NCBI RefSeq assembly: GCF_040529335.1
Contig: NZ_CP159534.1
Span: 6,200,001 to 6,264,000 of the forward strand
DNA from: Streptomyces sp. HUAS MG91
GTDB taxonomy: Bacteria > Actinomycetota > Actinomycetes > Streptomycetales > Streptomycetaceae
Direction: 5' to 3'
Length of the DNA: 64,000 nucleotides
The notes below the pieces were generated by a model. The model did not search any database. It was not told the DNA's origin and saw only the letters and a program-made list of their open reading frames with translations. Each line of letters begins with the position of its first letter. The first letter of the stretch is position 1. Positions 7,694 to 18,752 of the stretch are shown piece after piece. A program made the position numbers and the translations under genes.

Positions 7694-9043
7694 ATGGGCT
7701 TCACGCGAGCGCTGCGCGCGGTCGGCGCCGGGGCAGCGGCGGGAGCACTGCTCTTCGCGGCCGCGCCGACGGCGTCGGCGGATCAGGTCAGAGACGGCCA
7801 GTGGCAGCTTTCGGCCTTCTCCGCTGACAAGATCTGGCAGGTCGCGACTGGCAAGGGCGTTACGGTCGCCGTCATTGATGACGGTGTTGACGCAAGTCAT
7901 CCCGATCTCAAGGGCAACGTTCTTCCGGGTAAGGACTTCGAGTCCGGAGATAACGACGCCTCGCCGGAGGACGGCAGCAGCCATGGGACGAGCATGGCGG
8001 GCGATATCGCGGCGCACGGCCATGGAGCAAATGGGGGCAGCGGGGCCAAGGGTTTGGCTCCCGACGCCAAGATTCTCCCGCTCCGCGATCTCGGAGGGAA
8101 CTGTTTTGCACAGTCGATCCGGTATGCGGTCGACCATGGGGCCCAGGTCATCAATATTTCGCAAGGTGTGAGCAACTGCGCGGACGAGCGTGCAGTTCTT
8201 GAGGCCATTTCTTACGCCAATGGTCACGGGGCACCGGTCGTTATCTCAACTGGTAACGAGGGGGAGAACGCGAACGACATGCTGCCTGTCAGCTACCCCG
8301 GTGTGGTTGGGGTGGGGGCTGTGGCGAGTAGCGGAGAGGTTTGGGGCAAGTCGAACTACGGCAAGCCTGTACTTCTCACTGCCCCCGGTGTTGAGATCGT
8401 CAGCCCCGGTACGGGATCTACTGGGTATACGAAAGCACAGGGCACATCGGATTCCGCCGCCTTCGTCTCCGGCGCACTTGCCCTCCTCAAGCAGAAGTTT
8501 CCCGACCTCTCCGCAGGACAGCTGGTTAATCGTCTCGTCAAGAGTGCTGGCCTTCCCGCCTCGGCGAAAAACCTGACTCTCCCGGACGAGCACTATGGGT
8601 ACGGCTACATCCAGCCTCTCGCCGCACTCACCAGGAAAATCCCTGCAGGTTCCAAGAACGGACCCCTGAAGATCGATGAGTTGAACGCGGCCATCGGTAA
8701 AGACGGTGGTTCCGCTTCAGGCTCCCCTGCCCCCGAATCCACTTCGAGCGCCGCGTCAGCCGACTCTGACTCCGGCGGTCTGACCCCCGGCGTGATCATC
8801 GGCATCATCGTCGGTGCCCTCGTCGTTCTCGCTATCATCGTCGTGGTGGTCGTCCGCAGCAGGAAGAAGAACGGCAGCGGCCCGCCCCCGCCCCCCGGTG
8901 GTGGCTGGGGCGGCGGTGGACAGCCCGGACAGCCGCAGTATCCGGCGCAGCAGCAGTACCCGGGTTCCTACCCGCAGCAAGCGCCTCCCGCCCCGGGGTC
9001 GTACCCCCAGGCTCCGCCGCAACCGCCCTACAGCCAGAGCTAG
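7694..9043 (+). CDS. mycP: Type VII secretion mycosin, membrane-anchored subtilisin-like protease
   Basis: 449 residues from ATG 7694 (GAGG nine bases upstream). A signal peptide covers residues 1-30 (ending ASA). The subtilase (S8) triad is visible: Asp about 61 in VIDDGVD, His 97 in SSHGTSMAG, and Ser 252 in QGTSDSAAFVSG, with the oxyanion Asn in STGNEGEN. Near the C-terminus a single TM helix (about 365-390) is followed by a Pro/Gln/Gly/Tyr-rich cytoplasmic tail. Mycosins sit outside the membrane next to the ESX channel and are needed for secretion. Codon choice is noticeably less GC-biased at third positions than in the core genes of the window, a possible sign of transfer. Confidence 0.9.
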   Translation: MGFTRALRAVGAGAAAGALLFAAAPTASADQVRDGQWQLSAFSADKIWQVATGKGVTVAVIDDGVDASHPDLKGNVLPGKDFESGDNDASPEDGSSHGTSMAGDIAAHGHGANGGSGAKGLAPDAKILPLRDLGGNCFAQSIRYAVDHGAQVINISQGVSNCADERAVLEAISYANGHGAPVVISTGNEGENANDMLPVSYPGVVGVGAVASSGEVWGKSNYGKPVLLTAPGVEIVSPGTGSTGYTKAQGTSDSAAFVSGALALLKQKFPDLSAGQLVNRLVKSAGLPASAKNLTLPDEHYGYGYIQPLAALTRKIPAGSKNGPLKIDELNAAIGKDGGSASGSPAPESTSSAASADSDSGGLTPGVIIGIIVGALVVLAIIVVVVVRSRKKNGSGPPPPPGGGWGGGGQPGQPQYPAQQQYPGSYPQQAPPAPGSYPQAPPQPPYSQS

Positions 9044-9080
9044 TTCGCAAGCCGTACCGGCGACCTCTCCCAGTGCATCG

Positions 9081-9113
9081 CGTGCCCCGTGTCCTCCCCG
9101 GACACGGGGCACG
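9081..9113. terminator. Bidirectional hairpin between convergent genes
   Basis: Perfect 14-bp inverted repeat (CGTGCCCCGTGTCC and its complement) around a 5-base loop. It lies between the stop of mycP and the stop of the minus-strand membrane protein gene, so it can serve both transcripts. Confidence 0.8.
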
Positions 9114-9128
9114 TGGCGTGCGGGAGGC

Positions 9129-10583
9129 TCAGGTCGGTCCGGTCCCGTCCTCGTACCCAGCCGCGCGGATCGGTGACCTGCGCGGTTCGGGCGTCACGAG
9201 AACGCAGACCGTCAGTCCGGCGGCGGCCCCCGAGAGCCCGATCATCCAGCGCCAGACACCCGTGACGTCGAAAGTCAGCAGCGCGGCGCAGGCGATGAGT
9301 GCCGCAGTGAGGAGCAGCACGGTCCGCGGAACGTAGAGCAGCCACGCCGAGCGCGGATCCCAGAGCCACAGAGCGCGGGGATCGCTGTTCCGTGCGCCTG
9401 TCTTCTCGACCGAGCAGCCCTCGGCAGCCATCATGTGCGCGTCGTCGGGATGGAGCATTCCGTGCATCACCCAGCCGTCGTCGGACACCAGGGCTGCCGG
9501 TGCGGGGCTCTCGGAGGACGGGGTGTTGCCTGCGCCGCGCCGGACGTCAAAGCACAGCCACAGTTCCTGTCCTGTCAGGGAGCCAGGCAGGTGATCCTCA
9601 GCAATCGGGATCAGAAAGTGCGCGGTGCGCGACGACGCGGTGACCACTTTCAGGCATGTCTGTCTCTTGCCGCCCCGTCTGAACAACCCGGGCCCCTGGA
9701 GTGTCCCGCGAACGGCCAGGGCGGTACCCCTGCGCCGGGAGGAGGAACGCGGCATGTAGTTCCTGGAGATGCTGATCACGGAGAGACCGATGCCGGCTGC
9801 CCAGAGGATGACGGCGAACCAGCGCTTGGAGGGCTGCATCGTGAAGCCCCGCACAGCCCAGCCGAGGCTGTCCTCATCTCCCGCGACGGCGCCCAGCTCT
9901 GGACGTGACGGGGCATGGAGCACCGAAACCTTGGTTCCCGACTGCGGCCGGGCGTCCGTACGCGGATGGACCGTTGCCGTCACCGACTCCTCGCCCGCCG
10001 TGGGGGCGAGCCGGACGACTGCCGTCGAGGTGTAGGAGGAGCGGCCGTGGCTCGGATCGTGGAACTGGACGTCGCTGACCTTCTCCACCTGGACGTGCGT
10101 GAACTCCGCTCCGGCGTCAACGATCCGCTGCATGGGTTCCGGACATTGCGGCGTCCCCATCGCCAGCGCGAGCAAGGTCACCAACGCTGAGTGAGTTCCT
10201 GCGTACCACGCGAGGGAGCGCGTCTTCATGCACCGGTGCGAGGGCAACTTCCGGGGCGGCCCCTCCGGTGCCGCACCGTCCTGCCCGCCCACTTCCGCCG
10301 GATCCGAGAACTCGGCGAGGGCGATCCTGGCGTATGGCCGTCGTCCTCCTGCCGAGCGTTGGTAGACAGCGACACCTCCGACGCAGGCCAGGGCGCATCC
10401 CAGCGCGAGGAGAACGGCCGCTCTGCGCAGCTCCGGATCGGTGCAGAGGAGCCACAGCGGCAGGACGGGGGCGAGGGTCGCGAGTCCCAGTACGCCGAAA
10501 TACGCGCCGGCTCTGCGGGGTGTTCGGCCCGTCCGGCGAAGAGCTGGCCCGGCAGCGATCGAGCCCTGATCAGCCGAAGACAC
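9129..10583 (-). CDS. Multi-pass membrane protein of a WXG cassette
   Basis: 484 residues from a GTG at 10583, chosen because GAGGAGG lies just upstream and a longer frame would overlap most of the next gene. Six hydrophobic segments are visible: two near the N-terminus, one around residue 110, one around 250 and two near the C-terminus. A soluble domain of about 120 residues lies between the third and fourth. The start overlaps the end of the WXG-headed gene by 14 bases, so the two are translationally coupled. A membrane-located immunity or secretion-accessory role is possible. I do not recognise the family. Confidence 0.6.
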   Translation of the reverse strand: MSSADQGSIAAGPALRRTGRTPRRAGAYFGVLGLATLAPVLPLWLLCTDPELRRAAVLLALGCALACVGGVAVYQRSAGGRRPYARIALAEFSDPAEVGGQDGAAPEGPPRKLPSHRCMKTRSLAWYAGTHSALVTLLALAMGTPQCPEPMQRIVDAGAEFTHVQVEKVSDVQFHDPSHGRSSYTSTAVVRLAPTAGEESVTATVHPRTDARPQSGTKVSVLHAPSRPELGAVAGDEDSLGWAVRGFTMQPSKRWFAVILWAAGIGLSVISISRNYMPRSSSRRRGTALAVRGTLQGPGLFRRGGKRQTCLKVVTASSRTAHFLIPIAEDHLPGSLTGQELWLCFDVRRGAGNTPSSESPAPAALVSDDGWVMHGMLHPDDAHMMAAEGCSVEKTGARNSDPRALWLWDPRSAWLLYVPRTVLLLTAALIACAALLTFDVTGVWRWMIGLSGAAAGLTVCVLVTPEPRRSPIRAAGYEDGTGPT

Positions 10584-11673
10584 GTCGCACCTCCTCGGCA
10601 GTCGAGGAACCGCGCCCCCTGGTGTCCTGCCCCGCGCCCGACTGGACCTTGCTGCTGTGGTTGTCCACGTTTTCCAAGCTGTCCTTGCCGTTGTTCGCCG
10701 AGACACCACCGGCGATCGGAACGGCGGTGCCCCATGCGGTGTCCCTGGCCGCATCGTGGCTTTCGGGGGTGTGCGTGTCCCTGAGGTCGTCCGCGATACT
10801 TCGAAAGCCTCTGTCGACGCTTCGCATCGTGCCGCCTGCGCCACCGGCCGCACCGCCGGTGACCGCGTCGATCCCGGCCTGCCGCGTGTCGAATTTCTCG
10901 CCCCCGAACCAGGAGTTCAAAGCATCGCCGCCGACGCCGCCCGCGGCCCCGCCCGCGACACCACTGATCACCTCACCGCCGCCCAGGCGGGTTGCGGCTG
11001 AGGCAGCGCCGGTTCCGAAGGTCGCTCCCGCGATGCCGCCCCTGAGGTTGTTCTCGAACTCGAAGCCCTTGCCGCTGAGGAGGCTGGTGGCCATGCCGCC
11101 GGCCGTGCCGGTGGTGGCGTTCTCGACGAAGACGGAGAGCGCCTCGGTGTACTTGTTGATGCCCTTGAACGACTTGTACGCGTGAGCGATCGCCCGCAGC
11201 ATCCGCCCTAACGTGCTGGCCGCGTTCAGAGCCTTCTCGGCCAGCATTGCCACGCGTGCGGTGCCGACCGCAGCGGATACACCGAAGGTCACGAACGACA
11301 TGCCGATCGAGACTCCGACGGAGATCCCGATCTCGAGGTAGATGTCCTCGATCTCCTCGTTGACCTCTTCGATGGCTTTCGCCGCCTTCTCAAGCCCGGC
11401 GGCCGCTTCATCGAAATGTCCGGTCACAAGGTCTGTTGCCTTCAGGCACTGATTCCAGTGCTCGTGAAAGGCCTCGGCTGCCTGACCCCGCCAGGTGTGT
11501 CCGACAGTTGAGTCGACTTGTTTGTCGAGGGCGCTGAAAACATGGTCGACCTCGGTTTTCAGGTTTCTCCACTGTGTGGCGGCCTCCCTCAGTTCGCCTG
11601 GTCGGCCGCCTGGATGGACGATCTCAATTCCGAGCTCGACGATCTCCTCGGCGATCGATTCGTCTCCGCTCAT
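10570..11673 (-). CDS. WXG-headed pretoxin-like protein
   Basis: 367 residues. Residues 20-115 resemble a WXG100 domain (HTWRGQAAEAFHEHW, Trp 61). Residues about 120-180 contain hydrophobic helices, and residues 190-280 are Gly/Ala-rich with GGxxGG steps, a layout common in the secretion and pretoxin part of type VII polymorphic toxins. The C-terminal 80 residues are polar and show no known catalytic motif. It may be a toxin with an unrecognised tip or one that has lost its tip. Its ATG overlaps the stop of the upstream WXG100-like gene (ATGA), and its own end overlaps the membrane protein gene. Confidence 0.65.
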   Translation of the reverse strand: MSGDESIAEEIVELGIEIVHPGGRPGELREAATQWRNLKTEVDHVFSALDKQVDSTVGHTWRGQAAEAFHEHWNQCLKATDLVTGHFDEAAAGLEKAAKAIEEVNEEIEDIYLEIGISVGVSIGMSFVTFGVSAAVGTARVAMLAEKALNAASTLGRMLRAIAHAYKSFKGINKYTEALSVFVENATTGTAGGMATSLLSGKGFEFENNLRGGIAGATFGTGAASAATRLGGGEVISGVAGGAAGGVGGDALNSWFGGEKFDTRQAGIDAVTGGAAGGAGGTMRSVDRGFRSIADDLRDTHTPESHDAARDTAWGTAVPIAGGVSANNGKDSLENVDNHSSKVQSGAGQDTRGRGSSTAEEVRRVFG

Positions 11674-12002
11674 CGGTCGCCACCTGGGTTGCCGAACACT
11701 GCGCCGACCCGCGCGTCGTTGGTTTCCGTGTTCGCCGTGACCTGCTTCAAGCCGGCGCCAATGGCATCGAGATGGGTGTACATGGCCTTCATGGCATGGG
11801 CGACGTCCGCGGAGTACGTGATGTACGCCGAGGTGACCTCCTCGGACTCGGTCAGGACGCCGAAACCATCGCTGATGGCTTCCTCCCCCGTCTCCGCGAC
11901 GAACTTCCGAAGGTTCGACTCCAGGTCATAGGCCTGCTGTTCGAAACTCCTGGCCAACTTCGTCAGTTCTGAGTGATCGACGTAGGACTCTTGATCGGCC
12001 AC
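11670..12002 (-). CDS. WXG100-like small protein
   Basis: 110 residues, almost entirely helical, acidic, with no signal peptide and a short disordered tail. Size and helix-turn-helix layout fit the WXG100/ESX superfamily, although the turn motif is degenerate (around residues 45-55, SDGFGV). Its stop overlaps the start of the pretoxin-like gene by four bases. It is therefore the likely secretion partner or chaperone of that protein and the first gene of the minus-strand cassette. Confidence 0.6.
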   Translation of the reverse strand: MADQESYVDHSELTKLARSFEQQAYDLESNLRKFVAETGEEAISDGFGVLTESEEVTSAYITYSADVAHAMKAMYTHLDAIGAGLKQVTANTETNDARVGAVFGNPGGDR

Positions 12003-12515
<513 letters not shown>

Positions 12516-13536
12516 GTGCCGAAGGCCGATACCGACTGGATGCGGCGGCGGGCCGATGACATCAACGCGGCGGCGCGGCAGATGAAGAAGCAGCTCGCCG
12601 TCGCCGACGATGCCGGGACCGCGCCCAGCAGCGGGGCCGCCGGCTGGTCCTCCTCGACGGACTCGGGCGGTTGGAGGAGCGCTGGGAGGATCTCAACAAG
12701 GTGCTGCGCGACGAACCAGAACTGGCCGCGGAGAACATCCGGTTCAACGCGAGCGAGTACGACGGAAGCGAGAACGTCCTCCCCGAGCTCTGGCACGACC
12801 TCACCAATTGAGGCGGCAGGGGATCTCGCCGCCGATGTCGCGGTCCCGATCGGCGCCAGGGCGTACTGGGCGGGCGGCGACGCCGACAGGGCCGGTGCCA
12901 CCTGCGGCGGCATCCGGCTCGACATCGAGGCGGTGGGCACGGAGGCGAAGGCGCTCGGCCGGTGCCCTGTGCGCCAGGGCCCGACTCTCTCGACGAGGTG
13001 CTGGCTGCGGTACTGCCGGTGACCTTCGGTACCGAAGACACGGTCCGCATCGATAACCGTCAAATGACGGACCCATGAGCGGGGGTGGAGGGCCGCTGGG
13101 CCGAGGCGCAGATGGCCGTGGTGTCGAAGATGGCGCGCCACAGGTTCGGTTACGACGACGCGGCCGATCTCCTCGACCACTTCCTGGAGGGCGGCGGCGA
13201 ACCGTACGAAAATCGACGCCGACGATCTGCTCGCTGTTCCAGAAGGACGTCCCCACGTTGCCTGCGCCGGTCGCGGCGGGCGACCGGTCGGAGGGCGTCT
13301 TCAGCGTCGAGTGGGCCGCGAGTGAGACCGGCTACGAGGTGGTGGACATCGCGCAGGTGGACGTCGTGGAGCTCAACCGGGTCGGTCTGGCACAGGACTT
13401 CGACGTGCACGGGACGACGGGTGAGCGGACCGGTCGGTACTGCTGGTGCTGCCGGGTCGAGGTCCAGCTGGCACGGGCCGAGTTGTGTGGGCTTGCGGGT
13501 GATGGGGCGTCGGCGGTTGACCCGCTGTTCGGGTGA
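12516..13536 (+). pseudogene. Multiply frameshifted relic related to the 3866-5146 protein
   Basis: Protein-like segments appear in changing frames. A GTG at 12516 opens a helical stretch (TDWMRRRADDINAAARQMKK). The frame then shifts by about 12644 (LEERWEDLNKVLRDEPELA, ending at a TGA at 12809), shifts again at 12823-12960 and by 12980 (PDSLDEVLAAVLPVTFGTED, stop at 13076). It continues at 13085 (FGYDDAADLLDHFLEGGGEP) and shifts once more by about 13230 (LFQKDVPTLPAPV). In order, these match segments of the 3866-5146 protein: VIFGTVDNFETENRKF, WPTAAGLVQHYLDASGKP and AFRKDV. The membrane anchor has no counterpart here. At least four frame changes and two stops mean it cannot make the full protein. 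Confidence 0.7.
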
Positions 13537-13622
13537 CTGGATAAACTCGTGGCAAAACCGCGTCAGTTGAGTTGCGAGGGGACGCGGGGACACGGGGCTA
13601 CGGGGATACGGGGGACGCCGTC

Positions 13623-16600
13623 GTGGCGATGATGTTGCCGGACGAGTTGGCCTGGCTGTTGGAGATGCTGGGTTTCGACTGGCCGACTGCGAACGAGGAT
13701 CATCTGACGCAGTGTGCCGCGACGTGGCGGGATTTCGGGGCGCAGGTCGGGGACATCCAGGCGGCTGCGGTGCAGTCGGCGGGGAATGTCACGTCCGACA
13801 ATTATGGTGATTCGATCGATGCGTTCGTGGAGAAGTGGCAGGACTTCTCGGGTGGGTCGGGGTATCTGGATGATGCCCGGCAGGCTGCGGAGATGATCGC
13901 GTTCGTGTTCGACACGGCGGCTGTGCTGGTGATCGCGATGAAGATCGCGGTGATCATTCAGTTGACGGTGCTGGCGATCCAGATCGCGATCGCGGCGGCG
14001 ACGGCGGTGGTGACGTTCGGGTTGTCGGGTGCGGCGTCGGCGGCGTTGACGCAGGTGACGCGGGTTGCGGTGCGGAAGATCCTCAAGGAGACGGCGGAGG
14101 CCGTTCTGGAGGCGGTGCTGGAGGCGGTGAAGGAGCCGTTCGTCTCCGCGTTGGAGGAGATGAGCAAGGATCTGATCGCCCAGACGGTGAATCAGGGTTT
14201 CGGGGCGCAGGACGGTTACAACCTGGGGCGGACTGCGAACGCGGGGACGCAGGCGGTCAAGGACGGGTTCTCCAACTTCGGCTCGACGCTGGGTGAGTCG
14301 TTGCGGGACGGGGCCGGTGGCCGGGCGGGGCATCATGCGCGTGGCGGGCTGGATCACGCGGCGGGTAATGGTGGGCACGGCGGGTCTGATTCCGGGTCGA
14401 GTGGTGACGGTGGGTCGGGTTCCGGTTCCGGGTCGGGTTCGGGTTCGGGTTCTGGGGCTGACGGTGGGTCGGGGTCGGGGTCCGGTTCGGGGGCTGATGG
14501 AGGCTCTGGGGCGGGCTCGGGTTCCGGTTCCGGTTCGGGGTCGGATTCCGGTTCTGGATCTGGGGCCGGGTCGAGTGCGGGTGCGGGTGGCGGCTCGGGT
14601 TCCGGTGGCGGCTCGGGTAGCGGTGGTGGGTCCGGTCATACCGGTGGGGGCAGTGGCTCCGGTGGTACGTCGGCCGGCTCGGGAGCGGGCTCCGGTTCCG
14701 GTGCGCATGCGGATTCCGGTTCGGGCGCGGGTTCGGGTGCTGGTGACGGTGGCGGGGGGTCCGGTCACACCGGTTCCTCGGCGGCGTCCGCAGGGTCCTC
14801 GGCGGCCGGGGGCGACGGCAGTCAGGTGCGGACCACTGCGGCTGCCTCCGGTGACACGGGTGGCGGGTCGTCGAGCAGTACGTCGTCCGCAGGCGCGAGT
14901 GCGGACACCGGGGGCGCAAACTCCTCGGCGGACAACGGCAGGCCGTTGACGCCGTTCGACGAGGGTTTCCGCGAGCAGCAGGCTCCCGCGAACACTTCCG
15001 TGCAGACCGATACCAGCGGAGCCGACGGGCCTTCGGACTCCTCGGGGCCGCAGCGCGATTCCGGTGGTACCGGTACCGCGTCGCCGGAGCCGCATTCCGG
15101 GCCGGAGACGCGTGCCGCGGCCGACACGTCGACGGCCTCGCCGACACCGTCCGGCGCGAGCGCGCAGAGCATCAACACGTCCTCGGAGAGCGCCCCGACC
15201 GCCCAGGACACCAACGGGGCGGCGCAGGCCCCGGGCTCCGCGCACACGCCCTCGCAGGGGAGCACGCACGACCCGTCGGCCGGGCAGGATCCACGGACAC
15301 AGGTCCAGCAGCCCGCCGCGGCGCAGACCGGCACACCCACATCCACCGATACGTCGTCGTCCAACACGCAGCCGTCCAACACACCCTCGTCGTCGAACAC
15401 GACGCCGGGCACCACACCGGGCACCACTCCGGGCAGCACGCCCGGTTCCACGCCGTCCTCGACGCCGGGCACCACTCCGGGGTCCACGCCGAGCGGGAGC
15501 CCGAGCGCGAATACGGGTTCCAGCCCGGGGTCACCCTCGCGTTCGTCGGCGCCGACGTTCCACGCGCAGAGCGTGACGACGGCCGAGGCACCCACGGCCG
15601 CGACCTCGAATCGCCCCGGGCCCACGCCGGCCTCCACCACGAACGGTGATCCCGGCCCGGCAACGAGCATCCCCAACCAGACACCCCAGACGGGCCCGGC
15701 TCCCGCCACCACCGCACAGCCGACCACCCCGCAACAGCAACCGGCCCGCCCGACGGCATCGACCACCCAGCCCCGCACCGACACACCCCAACGCACCAAC
15801 CCGACGCAGACGCCGACCCAGACCACTCCTGCCCAGCCCACCAGGCAGGCGCCCACCCAGACTCCGACGCGGCAGCCCGCCCAGACGCCCACCCAGACCC
15901 CCACGCCGAACAACCCGGCCCCGACCCCGACGCCGAACCCCACGCCCGGACAGACCCCGAACCCCACGCCCGGGCAGACCCCGGCCGGAGTACCGAATCA
16001 GGCCACACCGGCGAACCCCACCAACACGGTTCCGCCCGGCGTGTACGCCGATCCCGCCCCGCACCCGAACGGCAAGCCCGGCAACCAGCAGCCCGGCCCC
16101 GCCCCCGACAACGGAGCACCTGCCACCCCGGAGCCGGACCCGACGCCGCCCCCGCCCCCGCCGCTGTCGCAGGGCCAGAGTCTCCAGCAGATTCGGGACA
16201 GCCTGAACCACGCCCCGTACGGCCTGTTGACCCCCGACCCGGCGCATCAGCAGGCGCTGGTGGACGCGGTTCCGCGGAATCCGGACGGCACCCCGCAGCG
16301 CCACCCTGATCCCAACGGGACCTGGGCCCAGCTCCAGAACGACGGCGGCCTGCAGCAGCCCGGCCGTTCCAACAACTGTCTGGACAACGCCCGCGCGGGC
16401 CTGTCGACGTGGTTCGGCGACCCGCAGGTGTCGGCTCCGCGTACCCCCGACACGAACCCGGACGGCAGCCCGGACCGGATCTCGCCCGAGCGGGACTCGT
16501 ACAACAACCTGGACGCCTGGGCGGGCCGCCCGCAGATCTGGGCCGGCGCCGACCACCCCAACCCCTACGGCCGCATCGCGCAGCACCTCCAGGAGGCCGG

Positions 16601-18752
16601 CCCGGGATCGGCCGCCGTGGTCGGTGTGCAGTGGCCCGGCGGTGGCGGACACGCGTTCAACGTCTACAACCACAACGGCAACATCATCTGGGTCGACCAC
16701 CAGACCGGCCAGGTCTCGCCGAACCCGATCCACACCGGCGCGGCCGGCGTCCGCTACGTCCCCTTCGACTCCAACGGGCAGACCATGGACGCCCCGTGGG
16801 AAAAGAAGAACGACCAGGACCAGCAGAACCAGAACCAGCAGCAGAACCAGCAGCAGAACCAGAACCAGCAGAACCAGAACCAGACTCAGCAGAACCAGAA
16901 CCAGAACCAGCAGCCGCAGCAGACCCAGAATCAGAACCAGCCTCAGCAGGCTCAACAGCAGCCCAACCAGCCCAACCAGCAGACCCAGCCCAACCAGCAA
17001 CCCCAGCAGACCCAGCAGGACCCGAACCAGCAGCAACCCCAGCAGACCCAGCAGGACCCGAACCAGCAGCACCCGCAGCAGCCCCAATCCCCCCAGTCCC
17101 CCGAATCCCCCCAATCCCCCACCACCCCGGAAACGGCCGGCTACGGCGCCGTGCCGGACCACGACGGGGACATGGACATGGACATGGACCACGACGGGGA
17201 CACGGACGACGAATCCGACGACGACTCGTACACCGAATCCGACGCCGAACACGACGCGGAGACCGACTCGGACGCGGAGACCGACTCGGACGACATGGAC
17301 GTCGACTCCGACGACGACGCGCTGACCGACCACGGCGACGACGGGCAGACGGACCACGACGGCGACATGGAGGTCGACAAGGACTCCGACGACGAGCAGA
17401 GTCGCCGGGATCTCGACCCCACCCGCGACGAGCGCAACGCCGACCTCGTCCGCGAGGAGACCGACGACGTTCAGCAGGGAGTCGCCCCGGACCCGGTCCA
17501 GGCCAAACTCCGGGAGTCGCACGACGTCTACCGGATCGACCTGGACAACGTGCATCAGAACCTGCGCGACTGGGCCGATCCGGAGACGCACCCCGACGCC
17601 CCGCTGGCCCGGTTGCTCCAGCAGGCGTCCGAGCGGCGGCAGGCGTACGAGAAGGCCATGAAGCCGCTCGAGACGCCGCGGCGGGCCTTGCAGGACGCGA
17701 TGAGCGAGGAACGGAAGCTCGAGAAGAAGTTCGACGACCTCATGAAGAAGGGCGCGACGGCCGACGCCACCGCGCTCAAGAACGGCGGCCTCGCCACTGC
17801 CAGGCAGAACAGGGAGGCGGCGCAGACCGCCTACGACGCCGCGGTCGAGCAGCACCGTAAGGTCGACGTCCCGCCGACGGCCTTCACCGACGCCGAGCTC
17901 CAGGAGGCGCTGGGCGACAACTTCACGAACATGAACGACGGCGAGAAGTACGCCGTCCTCGCCGCACTCGCCCGTATGAGCAACGCCTTCCACGGTGACA
18001 ACGCGGTCGGCAACAGCCCCGAGCGCGACCCCGACGGCGACAGCCCCTACCAGGGCACCACCAAGGGCAGCGGCGCCAACGCCACGGTCAACCCCGCCGT
18101 CAACGACTACGAGTCCACAGCGGTCCGGCGGCGCAACGAGGCGGCGGCCGACCTCCCCGCGAAACTGCGCGGAGACACGGACGCGAAGAAGGCGTTCGCC
18201 AACCTGCGGACCGTCTTCGACAAATCCGTGGCCGACGACCCCGACCTGACCCCCGTCAAGCGCCGGAAGATCAAGGAGCTGATGGAGGCGGCCCTGGCGG
18301 CCGGTACGGGCCCCGACATGACCGGCAAGAACTACGCGGTCGTCGAACTCGTCGACGCCGACGGCAACCGTACGTACGTCGTCGACTCCTCCGTCCCCGC
18401 GGGCAGCGACGCCGTACGCCCCCTGCACTCCGAGGCGCACCTGCTGAACTGGGTCGACCACATCAACGCCGCCACGTCGGACGGAACCGCACCACCCCGG
18501 TACGAGATCGCCGGCCTCTACACGGAGCGGGAGCCCTGCGGTTCGAGAGAGCTCAATCCCGGGTACGCCGAGTGCTCCAAGACCATCGCCGCGCACGAGT
18601 CCATGAACGGCGTACCGGTGTATTACGGTACGACCTACCGCCACTCGGACGCCGCGCAGAAGCAGGCGATGGACGCGGAGCTGAGCGACCACCTGGCCGT
18701 GGTCGCGGAGACCTGGATCCGAGTGAGGGCACAGATGTACGGACTCGCCTGA
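13623..18752 (+). CDS. Giant modular type VII effector with papain-fold and deaminase-like domains
   Basis: 1709 residues from GTG 13623 (GGGGGA upstream; ATGs two and three codons later are alternatives). Residues 1-100 are a WXG-like helical head, 100-150 are hydrophobic, and 230-400 are a Ser-Gly repeat. Residues about 400-840 are Ser/Thr/Pro/Gln-rich. Residues about 850-1060 look like the papain-fold toxin (glutamine deamidase) family, with Cys 919 in SNNCLDNAR, His 1010 in GGGHAFNV and Asp 1025 in [10 protein letters not shown] Gln/Asn linker (about 1065-1160) and an Asp/Glu/Met/Ser stretch (about 1180-1280) follow, then a helical region. The last 200 residues carry a deaminase signature: His 1602 and Glu 1604 in HSEAHLL, Cys 1639 in EREPCGSRE and Cys 1651. 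This is nearest in style to the XOO_2897-like toxin deaminases. SUKH-type candidate immunity genes follow. Confidence 0.8.
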   Translation: MAMMLPDELAWLLEMLGFDWPTANEDHLTQCAATWRDFGAQVGDIQAAAVQSAGNVTSDNYGDSIDAFVEKWQDFSGGSGYLDDARQAAEMIAFVFDTAAVLVIAMKIAVIIQLTVLAIQIAIAAATAVVTFGLSGAASAALTQVTRVAVRKILKETAEAVLEAVLEAVKEPFVSALEEMSKDLIAQTVNQGFGAQDGYNLGRTANAGTQAVKDGFSNFGSTLGESLRDGAGGRAGHHARGGLDHAAGNGGHGGSDSGSSGDGGSGSGSGSGSGSGSGADGGSGSGSGSGADGGSGAGSGSGSGSGSDSGSGSGAGSSAGAGGGSGSGGGSGSGGGSGHTGGGSGSGGTSAGSGAGSGSGAHADSGSGAGSGAGDGGGGSGHTGSSAASAGSSAAGGDGSQVRTTAAASGDTGGGSSSSTSSAGASADTGGANSSADNGRPLTPFDEGFREQQAPANTSVQTDTSGADGPSDSSGPQRDSGGTGTASPEPHSGPETRAAADTSTASPTPSGASAQSINTSSESAPTAQDTNGAAQAPGSAHTPSQGSTHDPSAGQDPRTQVQQPAAAQTGTPTSTDTSSSNTQPSNTPSSSNTTPGTTPGTTPGSTPGSTPSSTPGTTPGSTPSGSPSANTGSSPGSPSRSSAPTFHAQSVTTAEAPTAATSNRPGPTPASTTNGDPGPATSIPNQTPQTGPAPATTAQPTTPQQQPARPTASTTQPRTDTPQRTNPTQTPTQTTPAQPTRQAPTQTPTRQPAQTPTQTPTPNNPAPTPTPNPTPGQTPNPTPGQTPAGVPNQATPANPTNTVPPGVYADPAPHPNGKPGNQQPGPAPDNGAPATPEPDPTPPPPPPLSQGQSLQQIRDSLNHAPYGLLTPDPAHQQALVDAVPRNPDGTPQRHPDPNGTWAQLQNDGGLQQPGRSNNCLDNARAGLSTWFGDPQVSAPRTPDTNPDGSPDRISPERDSYNNLDAWAGRPQIWAGADHPNPYGRIAQHLQEAGPGSAAVVGVQWPGGGGHAFNVYNHNGNIIWVDHQTGQVSPNPIHTGAAGVRYVPFDSNGQTMDAPWEKKNDQDQQNQNQQQNQQQNQNQQNQNQTQQNQNQNQQPQQTQNQNQPQQAQQQPNQPNQQTQPNQQPQQTQQDPNQQQPQQTQQDPNQQHPQQPQSPQSPESPQSPTTPETAGYGAVPDHDGDMDMDMDHDGDTDDESDDDSYTESDAEHDAETDSDAETDSDDMDVDSDDDALTDHGDDGQTDHDGDMEVDKDSDDEQSRRDLDPTRDERNADLVREETDDVQQGVAPDPVQAKLRESHDVYRIDLDNVHQNLRDWADPETHPDAPLARLLQQASERRQAYEKAMKPLETPRRALQDAMSEERKLEKKFDDLMKKGATADATALKNGGLATARQNREAAQTAYDAAVEQHRKVDVPPTAFTDAELQEALGDNFTNMNDGEKYAVLAALARMSNAFHGDNAVGNSPERDPDGDSPYQGTTKGSGANATVNPAVNDYESTAVRRRNEAAADLPAKLRGDTDAKKAFANLRTVFDKSVADDPDLTPVKRRKIKELMEAALAAGTGPDMTGKNYAVVELVDADGNRTYVVDSSVPAGSDAVRPLHSEAHLLNWVDHINAATSDGTAPPRYEIAGLYTEREPCGSRELNPGYAECSKTIAAHESMNGVPVYYGTTYRHSDAAQKQAMDAELSDHLAVVAETWIRVRAQMYGLA

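Noticed and set aside
9129..10853. Longer version of the minus-strand membrane protein starting at 10853
   Set aside because: It would overlap the WXG-headed gene by 284 bases. The GTG at 10583 has a GAGGAGG ribosome binding site and a natural 14-base overlap.
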